Positions 12,616 through 24,539 of a stretch of DNA of 64,000 nucleotides are shown here, piece after piece (within the stretch, counting starts at the first letter, position 1; every line of letters begins with the position of its first letter). Source of the DNA: Doryteuthis pealeii. Its lineage: Eukaryota > Mollusca > Cephalopoda > Myopsida > Loliginidae. The notes below the pieces were generated by a model. That model had not been told where the DNA came from. It made no database searches and saw nothing but the letters and a program-made list of their open reading frames with translations. The stretch lies in NCBI GenBank assembly GCA_023376005.1, contig CM042139.1, positions 133,974,833-134,038,832 of the forward strand. The letters are read 5' to 3'. The position numbers and the translations under genes were made by a program.

Positions 12616-13194
12616 TAGAGAGAGAGAGAGAGATAATAGATAGATAGATATACTTTATATATTGTTTTACGAAAATGTTTGGTAAGAGCCTATTTCTTTG
12701 AGTACGTCAACAGATTTAGTTTTAAAAGATAAAACCGTCGAGCGAGGGGAATCTAATTGTGTTTGGGCCAGGGGCAAAAAAAGGAATATGATAAATGTTT
12801 TCATTCTTATTCTTCCGATGTAAAGTGCATAACCAGAAGTTTAAAATCCAGAGAGGAAAGGGCTGCAGTTAAAACACAAGCATATTTGGCCTTAATAACA
12901 AAAAATTTTTCTTCTTTTTCCTTCTTCTTCTACTTCTCTCACCAGGAAGAGATCTCACGTCTCCACTGAAGAGAGTAAGATCGACCATGCGTAACTAGCG
13001 TCTTGTTTTATGGTGGCGTAATAATGAAACAAAATCGGTCGCGTAACCTGTCATAGAATTATGTGAGTCAAGCAAGGGCCTATTTTAACAACCACGGAGC
13101 AATGAAACAATAAAACAACAGGCAAGAGAGGCTAAAGATTTATTGAAAAGCTAAAAGCATTTTCCCATAAGTAACGACCACATCGACTCTACTA

Positions 13195-13724
13195 CTGGGG
13201 TGAGTAAAAAGTTTTGCAATTTTTTCGTACGTGCTAGTTTTGCGGCGCGTTTATCACGATTCCGATGCAGTGCAACCGTCAAAGGTGTCCGCTGGTATTG
13301 GTAAAGTATGGGTGGTTGGTGGCACTGACACGTTGTGCTTTAATTAATCCATGTGTTTTTGAAAGCCGCACAGATAAATGTGCAACGTAAATTGATCGGA
13401 ATTTGTCTTTTACGAGTTCATCCTTAACGGTGCGGAAGCACCAACATTTTTGGCGAAAGGTAAGAGTAACTCAGATAGTTGTTTGAAATTTCGTTCAAGT
13501 TGCAAAAACCCCGACAATCAGGCAAAGGTGAGGTAGTCTAAAACCGTTGATTTTTCGACGCCGTACTCCAAACCATAGAGGAAATCCGGAGAATAGCGGT
13601 GGGGGTCGGCATCTCTTAGTAGTCAGCGTAATTAGTCTCGCTTCACGATCTCGGCAAAAACAAACCAGAGCTGCAAATCTATAGCATAACCCAAAATATT
13701 GGCAAAACGTTTTACTCACTCTAG
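13195..13724. mobile_element. mariner-like element (copy 1 left arm)
   Basis: Homologue of 59726-60252, with TA at 13193-13194 and 13725-13726. Small indels throughout. Confidence 0.75.
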
Positions 13725-13738
13725 TATTACTAAAACCA

Positions 13739-14046
13739 TGACATATATATGTGTTGTGGTAGGAAGAAGGGCCGTAACCGAGTCAGCATTGTCTAGTTCC
13801 GGTACATGCGAAGACGTTCCAAGAAGCTGTAAGTGTGGTGTGTTTTCAATGGGAAACCGGTAGATAAAAGACAAGAAAATCTAGATTTTTCTGAATTTTG
13901 TAATCACCAACTATTAGTAACGAGAGGGTTAGGGTAAAAGTTGGAGACAATATGTTGTTATGAAATGTCTAGTTCAGTTTTCCATGTTTTGTTTATTAAG
14001 GTCTAATTGAAGATTTTGGATTTGCAGGTACGTTATATTATTATCA
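13739..14046. other. Palindrome spacer
   Basis: Single-copy loop between the two arms, homologous to 60271-60565. No gene seen. The sequence turns back within TACGTTATATTATTATC. Confidence 0.85.
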
Positions 14047-14057
14047 TGTTTTAGTAA

Positions 14058-14582
14058 TACTGAGTGAAGTAAAACGTTTTGCAATATTTTGGTTATGCTA
14101 TAATTTGGCAGCTCTGGATGTTTTTGCCGAGATCGTGAAAGGAGACTAATTACGCTGGACTAAGAGATGCGACCCCACCGCTATTCTCCGGATTTGCCTC
14201 TAGGTTTGGAGGCGTGGAATCAACGGTTTTAGAACTACCTCACCTTGCCTGATTGTCGGGTTTTTTGCAACTTGAACGAATTTCCCAACAAACTATCTGG
14301 TTACTCTACCTTTCGCACAAAAATGTTTTTGGTGCTTCCGCACGCGTAAGGAGAACTCGTAAAGCACAAATTCGCGAATCATTTAAAGTTTGCACATTTT
14401 ATCTGTGCGGCTTTCAATACAACATGGATTGATTAAAGCACAACGTGTAGTGCACCAACCACCACGATACTACCAATACCAGCTGACACCTTTGACGGCT
14501 TGCACTGGCATCGGAATCGTGATAAACGCGCCGCAAAACTAGCACGGTACGAAAATTGAAATCTTTTTTACTGCACCCCAGT
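14058..14582. mobile_element. mariner-like element (copy 1 right arm, inverted)
   Basis: Inverted homologue of 13195-13724, lying just right of the palindrome centre. The forward strand here includes GCTATTCTCCGGATTTGCC, encoding the YSPDL block. Confidence 0.75.
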
Positions 14583-15171
14583 AGGTAGATGTTCGAGTGG
14601 GGTCGTTAACTTATGGAAAATGCTTTAGTTTTCAAATAATCTTTTAGCCTTTTTGCCTGTGTTTTCATTGCTCGTGGTTGTTAAAATAAGGCCCTTTGCT
14701 TGACTCCATAATTCTATGACAGTTGTTACGCGACGGGATTTGTTCATTATTAGCGCCACCATAAACAAGACGCTAGTTACGCATGGTCGATCTACGCTTC
14801 TCTCAGTGGAGACAGTTGAGATCTTCTTTCCTGTGAGAGCAAGTAGAGAAAGAAGAAGAAGAAATTTTTTGTTATTATAAGCGCCAAATATGCTTTGTGT
14901 TTAACTGCGCCCTTTCCATCTCGGATTTTAACTTCTGGTTATGCACTTTACATCGGAGAATAAGAGCCATTCGAAAACATTTATATAATTCCTTTTTCCC
15001 CTGGCAAAACACATTAGGATTCCCCTCGCTCGACGGTGTTTTTATCTTAAACTTAAATCGTTGACGTACTCAAAGAATAGGCCTCTTACCAAACATTTTC
15101 GTAGACAATATATTAAGTATATCTATCTATCTAATCCTATCTCTCTCTCTCTCTTCTATATATATTATATA

Positions 15172-15203
<32 letters not shown>

Positions 15204-15406
15204 CACCCTTCTGCAGGGTAGGTTGTGACAATAGTCAACTTTGATTTATCGGATTATACAAGGTTTGAATACATAGTTTTCCTTCTCCTATAAAGGTTGC
15301 CATAACAAGTTAAAGAGCCCAGTCTGACCTTACTATTTACGCATTGTTGCAGCGTGAATAGTTGGATTCATATCTTTTCACCCAAGTGCTATGCGGAAAA
15401 TGCAAC

Positions 15407-15439
<33 letters not shown>

Positions 15440-15494
15440 ATATCGGTTTTGCATTTTCAAATAGTGCTATATATATTATATATATGGTATTAGG

Positions 15495-15530
<36 letters not shown>

Positions 15531-15532
<2 letters not shown>

Positions 15533-15905
15533 ACTATTAGACACGTGTTTCGAGGTTATCACCTCTCATCAGTATAGTTATCGGTTTTAGTCAGCTGCCT
15601 CTGGCTGGGTTCGAGACCGAACGACTTACGCTCGCCAGCCTCTTACTCAACATCCACAGTCAGTCCCAAGTTATAGCAGGCTAATTTAATTGGCTATATT
15701 TCTAAGGGGAAATGACCTTCACCTAGAGTTTCCACTTTGTAACAAAGTGAGATTTTGGCTGAGCGAATACGGTGAATCTGCATTATATACCTCCTAAATA
15801 GAGTGCTCAACCGAAATGGGAAGGTATAATTAGGTAAACTATAGACAGCGTGTTTCGAGGTATTACCCTCATCAGTATATTATATGATTTTAGAGCTGCC
15901 TCTAT
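15531..15905 (-). mobile_element. Hammerhead unit (copy 1 right arm, inverted)
   Basis: Minus-strand homologue. Ribozyme complements lie at 15531-15582 (core CTGATGAG and CGAAAC intact, two single-base insertions in the stems) and 15836-15885 (core and GAAAC intact). Flanked by (TA)n. Confidence 0.7.
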
Positions 15906-16527
15906 ATATATTATATAGTAATATATATTATATATATATATATGATATATTGTTTGGCTGTTTATTTCTGAAGGCTATCACAATGCAAGTGGTTAAAAAA
16001 ATGAATTTGAAAAAGAAATTATCAATACCTATCAAGAATGAATGAAAAACTGTCGTCGCAATAAAATGACCCAACAAGGGTTGCATGGCCGTAAAATCGC
16101 CAAACCACCAACTAACAATCTGAGTTAGAGTGTCCGTGAGTGATTAACATCCACACTTCAAGAGTTTTGGAACTATACTCACATCAGTTGCATACCCAAG
16201 ACACCACTTTTGGGTGGTCTTATCCTCTGCTGTGTATTCATTCGTTACATATTCTTAAAGCCCGACCCAAAGGGCTGGAAAGCTTCAGGAGTGTATAATT
16301 GTGAAGTGCAAGCATTTGGAGGATATATGTATAAAACAAAGTGCTGACAATAACAAAAAAACCTGGTAAATCGTGTTCTTTCTGTGCAAAATAAAACCCT
16401 TTGAATGGAGGTAATATTTACTTTTTTATTTATTTACGTTTCCAAACCCAAGTGGTTATTCTACTTGGACCTGTATTAAATGTATATTTAGACCTGGTAT
16501 AATATATATATATATTATTTATATATA

Positions 16528-16559
<32 letters not shown>

Positions 16560-16567
<8 letters not shown>

Positions 16568-16700
16568 GTAAGGCAGTGGTGTGGAATCTGTATGTCGAGG
16601 AAAACTTCGGAAATAAAACAATTGACGACAAAAGGACTGGTTTCGAATCCAGAACCTTGCGATTATCTAGCAGGTGCTCTACCGACTGAGCTAAATTGAA
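16560..16700 (-). repeat. tRNA-like SINE, second family (copy 1 right arm)
   Basis: Inverted homologue of 11035-11165. Minus-strand A-box TAGCTCAGTCGGTAGAGCAC is intact here. Confidence 0.7.
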
Positions 16701-17189
16701 TTTTTTGATAAAACAAAGTTGCCCTATAAAATACTAATTATAATTGTGTACGCCTTTACGAAATAATGGTGACGGGAACTCAAAGTTTATTTTTCTTGAA
16801 ATCCACTCAGGTTAGAATTACACAAAGGAGCTTTTCTAACATAAGGAGCCACGCACCAAACGAAGCTCATGCGTGACAAAAAAAAGGGCAGAAAACCGGT
16901 TTATTAACGATTATCCAAATGTGCAAGTATATCAAGTTACATTTTTTAAACCAACATTTACTAATAGGACACTACGAAAAAATAATAATCTATTGATAAG
17001 CTGATGTTATATAGTTATCAATGAACATTGTTATTGTTTGTCGTATTTATCAGTAAGATTAAATGAAAATATTCTGCTGATCGAAATTGCAAGTCTGTCT
17101 AAAGTGCAGGTCTTTTGGAATATAATAAATCTTTCTGGAATGTAAGTTTTGGAAAACACAAAATAAACATATAACCATACAAAAAAGGA

Positions 17190-17460
17190 GGCGGCATGGT
17201 GTAATGGTTAGAGTCGTAGGAATGGACTTCGTCGACGCCGGAGTCAAAATACTGCCGAATGCTCTTTTGTGTTTTACATAGTGCTATACCCTCCAGCTAT
17301 GTGGTAAATAGCAAGGCAGACTGGCTCTTAACCTAGGCTAGGTAACGCAGTCTAGGAGAAGGAAAACTCTGAATTTAAAACCTGTTAAACTCTGCGAAAG
17401 AAATGTGACGCTAAGTTCGCATCCTGCTTTGCACGGAGGGGTTTGCGTAAATATATTATG
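17190..17460 (+). repeat. tRNA-derived SINE (copy 1 right arm)
   Basis: Inverted homologue of 10290-10560. Head GGCATGGTGTAATGGTTAGA at 17194, tail CACGGAGGGGTTTGCGTAAA near 17440. Confidence 0.75.
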
Positions 17461-17559
17461 ACCATACAAAATTAATACAACAAATTAAGCGACGTACTGC
17501 TGGTTATCTGAATAGACAGGGCTTATCCCTTTTCCATTGTTTCATCAATTATCATGTCG

Positions 17560-17830
17560 AGCTGGAAGCATGGATTACCCCTCTCTCACATACACACACA
17601 CACAAACTCACAACACCAACGCACTCACTCTCTGGTATCACTCTTTGCAGGTAATATAGACGGCACCTAGTGTTCGCGCAGAGCTGACATATGTTTAAGT
17701 TTTTTTCTGGTTGGTCTACATTGGTGTGTTTATGTGTGGATTCCATGGAGAATGTCGCTTATGAGTTCATTCTTACTTCTCCGTAGTTGTCACCATGGTC
17801 ATCTTTGTCTTACTTGGATGGTTTGTGCGA
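17560..17830 (-). pseudogene. LINE 3' end (copy 1 right arm)
   Basis: Inverted homologue of 9805-10080. The minus-strand frame includes ESTHKHTNVDQPEKN and QLCANTRC, parts of the LINE C-terminal tail. Confidence 0.65.
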
Positions 17831-18499
17831 TGAATAGGTTAAGTGGTCGTCAGCTACTCTTTTTGTTGGAGTGGGTGCTGCAGCGGATGCAACACAAGGT
17901 CAATTTTTAAGCGGAGTTTTTAACAATGTTTGAATTCAGTTTTTCCTTCTCTTAAACAAGTTGCTGTTACCAGTCTGTCTATATTTATTCGCTGAAGGAG
18001 TCACCGTAAGCATAATGGCTATTGCGTGGACTGTGGACCATTCGAGTTTCAACCCAGTCGCGCTGTTAAGTTCACTTTCGCACTTAATCCGTTTGGGAAA
18101 GGTATGCACCTCCCAGCTATGGATTAAATACTGCTACTACTGTTCTTCTACAGGGATTGCTTTGACACGAAAGTTGCATATTAACAATAAAAAAGACAAT
18201 CAAACTATTTTACCTAGCTGGTTGGTAGAATAACTTGGAATACATACTTTCCCAGGGTATTGACGGCTATGTTAATTGCAAACAGTCTTGTCCAGTTTGG
18301 AGCTCTGGGGAGTGTGGAGTACCGCTTCATTGCAATTACTCCCAGGTCCACTCTGACCCGGAGTGGTAATACCTGTTAGGGTTCATCTAGAAAAAACGAG
18401 TTTTAAAAATGTGTTTTAAAATAATGAGTTAAAAAAAAGATTGAGTTTTTTTTTAAATTTGAATACTCATGCAACAAAACAAGGTTTGATATGTCGTAC

Positions 18500-19190
18500 C
18501 CAACCAACCAACAACAATCGGTCAACCATGTCCATTTCCTACAATGGTAACGATTACACGGCACGATTTCCTACGGAACGGTAACAATTATACCACGAGC
18601 TTAAGAGGCATATTACTCCTTTAAGTGTACTGAAGAGGAAAAGAGGATAAAAAACGATGTGGTCTGACAGGATTTGTACTCTGCGTTTGGCCGTGTCCGT
18701 TTCCGAAACGGTAACGCATAAACCACGAGTTTCGAGTATACAATCCGGCATAGTGTTACTGAAGAGTAAGGAATAAAAGAAAGGATATAGTATTGTCAGA
18801 ATTTGAACTGCAGGTTCCCGTGGTCCATTGTCCTACGACGGTACGCATTACACCACGACTTCGAGTTCTATAAGTGTTCCTGAAAAGGAAATAGAATTCA
18901 AAAAGGATATGGCTTATCGAGTAGAACCCGGATCATCGGGTCCCCTTCCTACAACGGTAACCATTACACCACAATTTTCCTACGACAGTTGCCCATTACA
19001 CACGGCTTTGGAATATACACTTCAATATTGTTAGCGCGGGAAATCGAAAGAGAATTTTTTTTTAAAACATATGGGTCTTGTCATTGGATTTGAATCTCAT
19101 GTCATCGTTGTCATTTCCTACGATGGTAATCCATTAAACTAGGATTTGCTACAACGATAAACATTACACCACGAACTTCAGGTAGAGATT
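18500..19190 (-). repeat. Tandem array of tRNA-like modules (copy 1 right arm)
   Basis: Inverted partner of 8350-9070, read on the minus strand, with its own set of small errors. Confidence 0.75.
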
Positions 19191-19766
19191 CTTATAGAGT
19201 GTACGGAAAAACAGAAAGAGAATACAATCGATCTGGTCTTGGTTATAACAGCTACTTGTTTCTTTCCGTCTGTTCTCACACAAAAAGTTTTATGTTACTT
19301 AACATGCTCATCAATGTTTTTTTTTTGTTTTTAAGTTGTTTTCTTTTTAAAATTCTATTACCTTTCATTCAACCATTTTACGCAGTCTTTGTTTTATTTT
19401 TCTCTCTTACCATTTCTTATTTAATATCTGTTTCATGTTGTTACTTACCAACGGAACACAACAAAAAGTCTCCTAAGGATCCAAGATTAGCTTCTTAAAC
19501 GTAGACAACGTATACACCCATCAGTTATGCACATATGGAGCAGGACATCCCAAACACCCACACCGTCAAACATTTCTTCGGTGGTGTTTTGGTGTTTTCG
19601 CTCCAATCAGAAGAAATATTTCAACGCAACATAATGAGGGGTCTGTTTGAGAATACTGACATGGATGACATTTCATCTTTCTCGAGAGAAGTAGAATGTT
19701 CGAAAATTGTGAAATCGGATATGAAAGATATATCCCACAAAAATACATCTACAAATACACCAGTAA

Positions 19767-19866
19767 NNNNNNNNNNNNNNNNNNNNNNNNNNNNNNNNNN
19801 NNNNNNNNNNNNNNNNNNNNNNNNNNNNNNNNNNNNNNNNNNNNNNNNNNNNNNNNNNNNNNNNNN
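19767..19866. other. Assembly gap (100 N)
   Basis: A run of exactly 100 undetermined bases, the usual placeholder for a gap of unknown size. Sequence on its right (from 19867) is unrelated to the palindrome arm on its left. Confidence 0.99.
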
Positions 19867-20084
19867 AGGCATTAGATAGGAATACTTGAAACAATATTTA
19901 GAGTGAACAAGTTATTGTATTTGATAGGTTAATACTATAACTATCCACTGTACCCAAATTAATAGTTACGATACTGATACTATGTAATATTGCTAAACGA
20001 ATGATTATTAATTTTAGATTAGAAATACTTTGCTGAAAACAGTTTAAAAATTATTGGAATAACCTTGAAACATATAATTATTTA

Positions 20085-20205
20085 CTAAGCTTAGTTTAGA
20101 TGGGCACTAGACCAGAAGTAATGAGCACCCAGCGAGAATCGAACTCACTAACAATGATTTGCAAATTCTAGCCTTGCTTAGCTTACACACGTGAGGTGCC
20201 CTAAA
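20085..20205 (-). repeat. Short tRNA-derived SINE, TTTACTAAGC family
   Basis: Minus-strand tRNA-like head with GTTAGTGAGTTCGATTCTCG (B-box) and tail ..CTAAGCTTAGTAAA. Length ~120 bp. Same family as 43935-44040, 44048-44172 and 63385-63510. Confidence 0.75.
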
Positions 20206-20399
20206 CCTTGAAACATATAATTGTGTCTAAATTATACTAGTTGTTTACGAATGCTTGATAAGTGTTCAACGTATGATTATTATATTAATAGTAATAGTTA
20301 CTTTAAACCATATAGTCGTGTATTAATATTAGTATTAACAATCGGTGGATACCATTGAAAAATTTATTTTGTGTTTTACTTCGGTAAGTTTTTACTGCA

Positions 20400-21060
20400 A
20401 GTTTTAAAACCCATTATATAGTCTAATAGAGCTCTTCGAAATCTTTTTTTTTTTCACATAAGAAATATATTGCGAAGTAGACACCAAACAATCACTTCGA
20501 GCACGTGTTGGCCCAACTTCATTCATCATTTCAGAAAATACGCAGAGCAAAGCAGTTCATTATCAAGGTCAATTATATCGGTATAAGTCTTATGAATGTA
20601 TTAGCCACAGTGTAAAGATGGAAGAGTCCGAAGAGGAAGTTTCGTATAATGAGAGTAATCTTCAGGCAGAAGTGATGAAGATACCTTTCAATAAATGATT
20701 AAAAATCCATACTTAGGGATCCTGGTGTTTCTTTTTTTCTTTCTAAAATTGAAAAACACGTTGATATATATTACTATGTGCTGGGCACAGTTTCAATGTT
20801 GTATGTATGTATGTATGAGAACGATGCTCGGCTCAGTATTACAGTCGTCGAAAACGCCGTTCCAAACCTCCCGTTCTTATGTGTCTGTTGATTTACAGGA
20901 AGGCTGAAAAGAGCTGGTTTCGTTCCTTTTACCAAACTCGGCTAAAATACGATTAAATAACCAAAAAAGCTGTCAACGAATCAACAAAAACAATTACACA
21001 ACGCTTTTTGATGTTAGATACAAATATATACATTCTTATTTTACAAAGGAGCGAGGTGAT
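20400..21060. other. Intergenic, no gene recognised
   Basis: Nothing supported beyond a short GTAT repeat (20798-20818). Confidence 0.5.
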
Positions 21061-21324
21061 TTATTTTGTCAGTTGACTGGCGATTCTACAGCTAGTTTTT
21101 TTGGCTAAGTTATCCAATTTGTACCGAGTGGCAAGATCAGAGTGTATTCGGTAAAGTGTATCAAGGGGCCCCGAGCTATGGCGAGCTCCCTGGTTTCGGA
21201 TGTCTGACTCCGCTTTTCTCTTCCTCTCTTCTTCTTTTCTGTCTCTTTTTGGTCTGCTATCTGGTCTGTTATTTATGGGATCCAACCTCCCCACCCTAAC
21301 ATAGGTCTCTGATTGGCCAGCCAA
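21061..21324 (-). other. Unrecognised 87-codon ORF, charged
   Basis: Starts MAGQSETYVRVGRLDP and has a strongly basic/acidic middle (RPKRDRKEEERKRKAESD). No domain recognised. No splice or promoter context supports it. It might be a small exon or a transposon fragment. The neighbourhood is LINE-rich. Confidence 0.25.
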
Positions 21325-21510
21325 CTCGATACTTATTGCCTACGTGTTTAAATGGCTTGTTACCAACCTAGCTTGTATACTTTCCATTTGGGTTTTTCCA
21401 ACTCCAACGAATCAAGGCCAATCCATTGTTTATTTATTCTAGTTTTGAAATTGTGACCAACTTGTCAAAAACTGGAATCTTATTGTCAAATAAATTTATA
21501 TTTGTAATAT

Positions 21511-21800
21511 AAACATTATTATTATTATTATTTGCTCCTTTTGAGTTTTCACATCAGCATTAGCTGATGGTCTTTCACTGGTGTCTGAGTTGATAGCAAG
21601 TCTCCTCAGGTCTTCCAGGACTCTGTTCTTGAGTATTCTGGCAGATTGCAGCAGTGCAGTGTTATGAATGGTTTCAATCCTTCCTCTGATTTCCAAACAT
21701 TCCAGACCCTTTTTCCAATCCTTTTGGACTGTCCAAGTGCACCAACTACAATTTGGTTTATTTATTATTATTATTATTATTATTACTTTTAATTTTAACA
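21511..21800 (-). pseudogene. LINE ORF2 extreme C-terminus with (AAT)n tail
   Basis: The minus strand reads WKKGLECLEIRGRIETIH, NTALLQSARILKNRVLEDL, then RRLAINSDTSERPSANADVK before running into (AAT)n at 21511-21531. It matches the recalled LINE C-terminal pattern 'GLE.LEI.GRIETIQTTALLRSARILR..L'. Reverse transcriptase is absent. The simple-repeat tail in place of poly(A) is noteworthy. A second (ATT)n lies at its 5' edge. Confidence 0.8.
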
Positions 21801-22579
21801 AACCACCATATTTAATAATTAGGGTAGTTAATAAATAGTATTAATTAACAGATCGCCAATCAACCCATAACACTTTAATAGTGTTACAGATAACATTTAT
21901 ACCAGAATTATAAAAATTCCAAACTGTAGTTAATTCTACTCGTTTAACGTTATCTTTACCTCCCAATATTCATCAATGTTATATCATCAACAATTAATTA
22001 TTATTATTATTATTATTTTATTATTATTATAATAGGAATAGGTTTGTTCAAATTTATATTGTGCATAAAATTATTAATATTAGTAGAATACTTAAAACCA
22101 AATAATTTCTGTATAGATTATGCAGTATTTAGATAGGATTACAGGAAACATATAACTGTAGGGCTACCCAAATATTATTATTATTATTGTTATTATTATT
22201 ATTTAATTATTACTACTACTACTTACTACTACTAAATAGGATTTGAGATTTAAAACCATATGATTAAGATAAATGTTTAGTATAGATAGAAAAACTTGAA
22301 AAAATATAAGTGCCAACTAATGAATATTATCCTTAGATAAGAATTGTAACTTAGCAACCATATAATTGTGACAGAAATTATTCGTATTTAGATAGGAATG
22401 CTTTTGTTCTGGAGCTCTCCGGATGTGTGTTACCTTCATGGTTGAGTCGAAACTGATCAGTAGCGGTAGTAATTATGTGGTCCCATCTATGCGGTCAAAT
22501 TAGATCTGCTTGAAATTTTGTAATATTAGATAGGAGTACATGAACCGAATGAAACCATAACACTGTGTGAATTATATAT

Positions 22580-23790
22580 GTTGATTGTTATGATTTCAAT
22601 ATCTATTTGGATCATTATCAGAACTAGGCAAATATATGCACCCTCCGGGTGCAAGTATTTAAGTTTAAATGCTTAATAAAATATTAAATTAAATCAGAAG
22701 GCTAATGAAAACTAATTAAGAATGCAGATAAAAAAGATTTGAAACGACGGGGTATAATCGGAAAATAGAACAACCGAATGCTACATTTTCCTAATTTAAC
22801 TATTTAGTTAATATAAGAAGTAAAGAATAAAAATTACAGTTTATTTCTTCTTGTTAATGGATATTCTTTTAAGATTTATCCACGGAATTTTGCTCATATT
22901 CATTAAGAAAAACCAAAACAATTAGAAATCAATAATACTAAGCATATTTTATTTAAAATCATTTTTTAAAATCAATATGCAAATTAGCTTTACCGTTCAC
23001 CACTGTAAACGCTATTTTGTTGTATATATAAATTCAATTGGCATGTTATTAGTATAAGGCCACCAGTATTAATAATATTAAACAGTTTTATTAGTAATTG
23101 AGGTTTAAATAAAAATGAGTCATGGAAATGTGACGTAAATAACTAAGGAAATTCTGACTTAAGTAGTAATGTAGTTTCGGTTTACAGACAGAAAAACACA
23201 CAATCTCCATTATAATAAGATAGTTGACAGACACCTTCAAATTTATAGTTGTTTAAGTGAATTTGATTTTAAATGTATTTGTTTGATTTATTGGTTGATT
23301 CTAACGGCATGCCTAACTCATTTATGCTTAGAGGTTAGGAGATTCCGTTCATATTTACATTTTGGGTAGTTACTTCTTAGAGGTTTTTATTAACTTGCAA
23401 TTAGACCCTATAGATGGATCCTAACAGTGCTAACCACTTTGGATTCAGAGTGGAACTGGGAATAATGGCAATTGAAAGGAAAAACCCACACTCCATACAC
23501 ATAACTTATCCGCCATTCGTGGTCTGTGTCCAGTACTTTTGGCTTCTGGCCGGAGATATAATTAAGTAGCAGGAATCCCAGGGGACCGTCCCCCAGGGAA
23601 CATCTGTCCCCTGTCTAAAAGGGGCTTGGGTTTATTGCTCGGTTACCTGAGGTGCCCCAAAAGGGGAATACCGAAGGATCTGAACTTTTTGCACTAGCTT
23701 CAGTTTGTGCATTGTCCCTAACTTAAATAGACCTTGGATTAATCCTACTTGGTGGGAGTTAGAAAATACATTACTCCACACTTTTGGGCG
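22580..23790. other. AT-rich intergenic, no gene recognised
   Basis: No coding or RNA feature supported. A GC-richer stretch at ~23560-23660 (GGGGACCGTCCCCCAGGGAA) can form a short hairpin. Confidence 0.5.
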
Positions 23791-23804
23791 TCACCATCGT
23801 GGTT

Positions 23805-23945
23805 GTAATGTTTAAGCAGCCAGTGACGTAGATCAATTCTACTGAATGGCAAATTTCGATCCTTTCTGGATGCCCCATGATTGCGATCTTGTTCAAATCC
23901 TACCCGTAACGAAAGGGTGATAATACCTTACTCCACACCTCAAGA
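23805..23945 (+). repeat. SINE-like fragment
   Basis: Contains CAATTCTACTGAATGGCAAA, TTCGATCCTTTCTGGATGCC and TTGTTCAAATCCTACCCG, diverged from the CATCGTGGTGTAATGG SINE family at 31745 and 63160, followed by ACTCCACACCTCAAGAACTC of the dispersed CTCCACAC repeat. Confidence 0.5.
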
Positions 23946-24469
23946 ACTCAGAATTGAATCTCATCATCAACAGAGTTTATGTCATAACATGGACATCTTT
24001 TCTTTAAGGCGGGCGTCTTACCCATTTGCAGAAGGAATACAGAGCGTAATTCTAAGCCCCCACGACAGAGAAAAAGTTTGGGGTCGCTTTCATCTTTTAC
24101 ACCTAAACCGACACAACATTATGCGTACAGTGGGCAATAGTGTTTTTCTTATCGAGGTTTATGCAATAATAGCTGTTTATTGTATTATGTACATGTGTAA
24201 TAAAAAGGAGTTGCCTTATAAATCATTGACTTCAAATAACTTTACACGAGATATGAGATGAGATTTGAAAGCGTTTACATGAATCAAGGCAATGTCTTAA
24301 ATCCTTTTTTATCGATTGAGGTTGGTGGTTTAATGACATGTCAGTCCGTGTGGATTAATTCAATGCCTTTTTATTTATTTTATTTATATTTCACATCAGG
24401 TCGTGCACGGATTCAACCATACCCTCTCTGTCTCTGTTTCTTCTCTGTCCTGTCCCCCAGCCCCCTCTA

Positions 24470-24495
24470 CTCTCTTCTCTCTCTCTCTCTCTCTA

Positions 24496-24529
<34 letters not shown>

Positions 24530-24533
24530 TCTC
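24470..24533. repeat. (CT)n microsatellite
   Basis: Imperfect CT array that borders a LINE 3' end on its right. The RERERE-type ORF over it is an artefact. Confidence 0.93.
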
Positions 24534-24539
24534 CCTTCA

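Larger units (their letters stand above)
7770..13738 (+). repeat. Left arm of ~6 kb palindrome
   Basis: The arm is the forward strand of an inverted repeat whose partner is 14047-19766. Both arms match 54519-60270 but carry different, independent small indels. The arm holds a tRNA-like array, SINEs, the hammerhead unit and the mariner-like element, all in noisy form. Confidence 0.93.
1..14046 (+). repeat. Large direct repeat, copy 1
   Basis: This segment matches 46628-60565 in the same orientation and order. Both begin with TAATAGACTCAATTTGATTG, and both contain the same LINE remnants, hairpin MITE, SINEs, tRNA-like array, hammerhead unit and mariner-like element. Over 1-5400 differences are rare. 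From ~6 kb copy 1 gains frequent one-base insertions and deletions that break homologous motifs which are clean in copy 2. Known difference: a GT tract of about 22 bp here against about 49 bp in copy 2. The left edge coincides with the window edge, so the true start is unknown. It may be an uncollapsed allele, an inserted raw read or a real segmental duplication. Confidence 0.95.
14047..19766 (-). repeat. Right arm of ~6 kb palindrome, ending at N gap
   Basis: This is the reverse complement of the left arm. It starts with ATCATGTTTTAGTAATAC, complementary to the end of the left arm, and runs without rearrangement to TACACCAGTAA at the gap, which mirrors TTACTGGTGTA at 7770. A ~300-bp spacer (13739-14046) is present once and is not mirrored. 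Errors relative to copy 2 differ from those in the left arm, as expected for two passes over one molecule. Confidence 0.93.
19870..22560. repeat. Degenerate AT-rich repeat, TAGATAGGAATACTTGAAAC motif
   Basis: Variants of TAGATAGGAATACTTGAAAC, often followed by CATATAATTGTG, occur near 19873, 20055, 20205, 22130, 22290, 22340, 22395 and 22525, plus a weak one near 26035. Spacing is irregular, so this is either an eroded tandem array or repeated small insertions. (ATT)n arrays interrupt it at 21515-21530, 21763-21785, 21998-22030 and 22172-22204. Confidence 0.5.
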
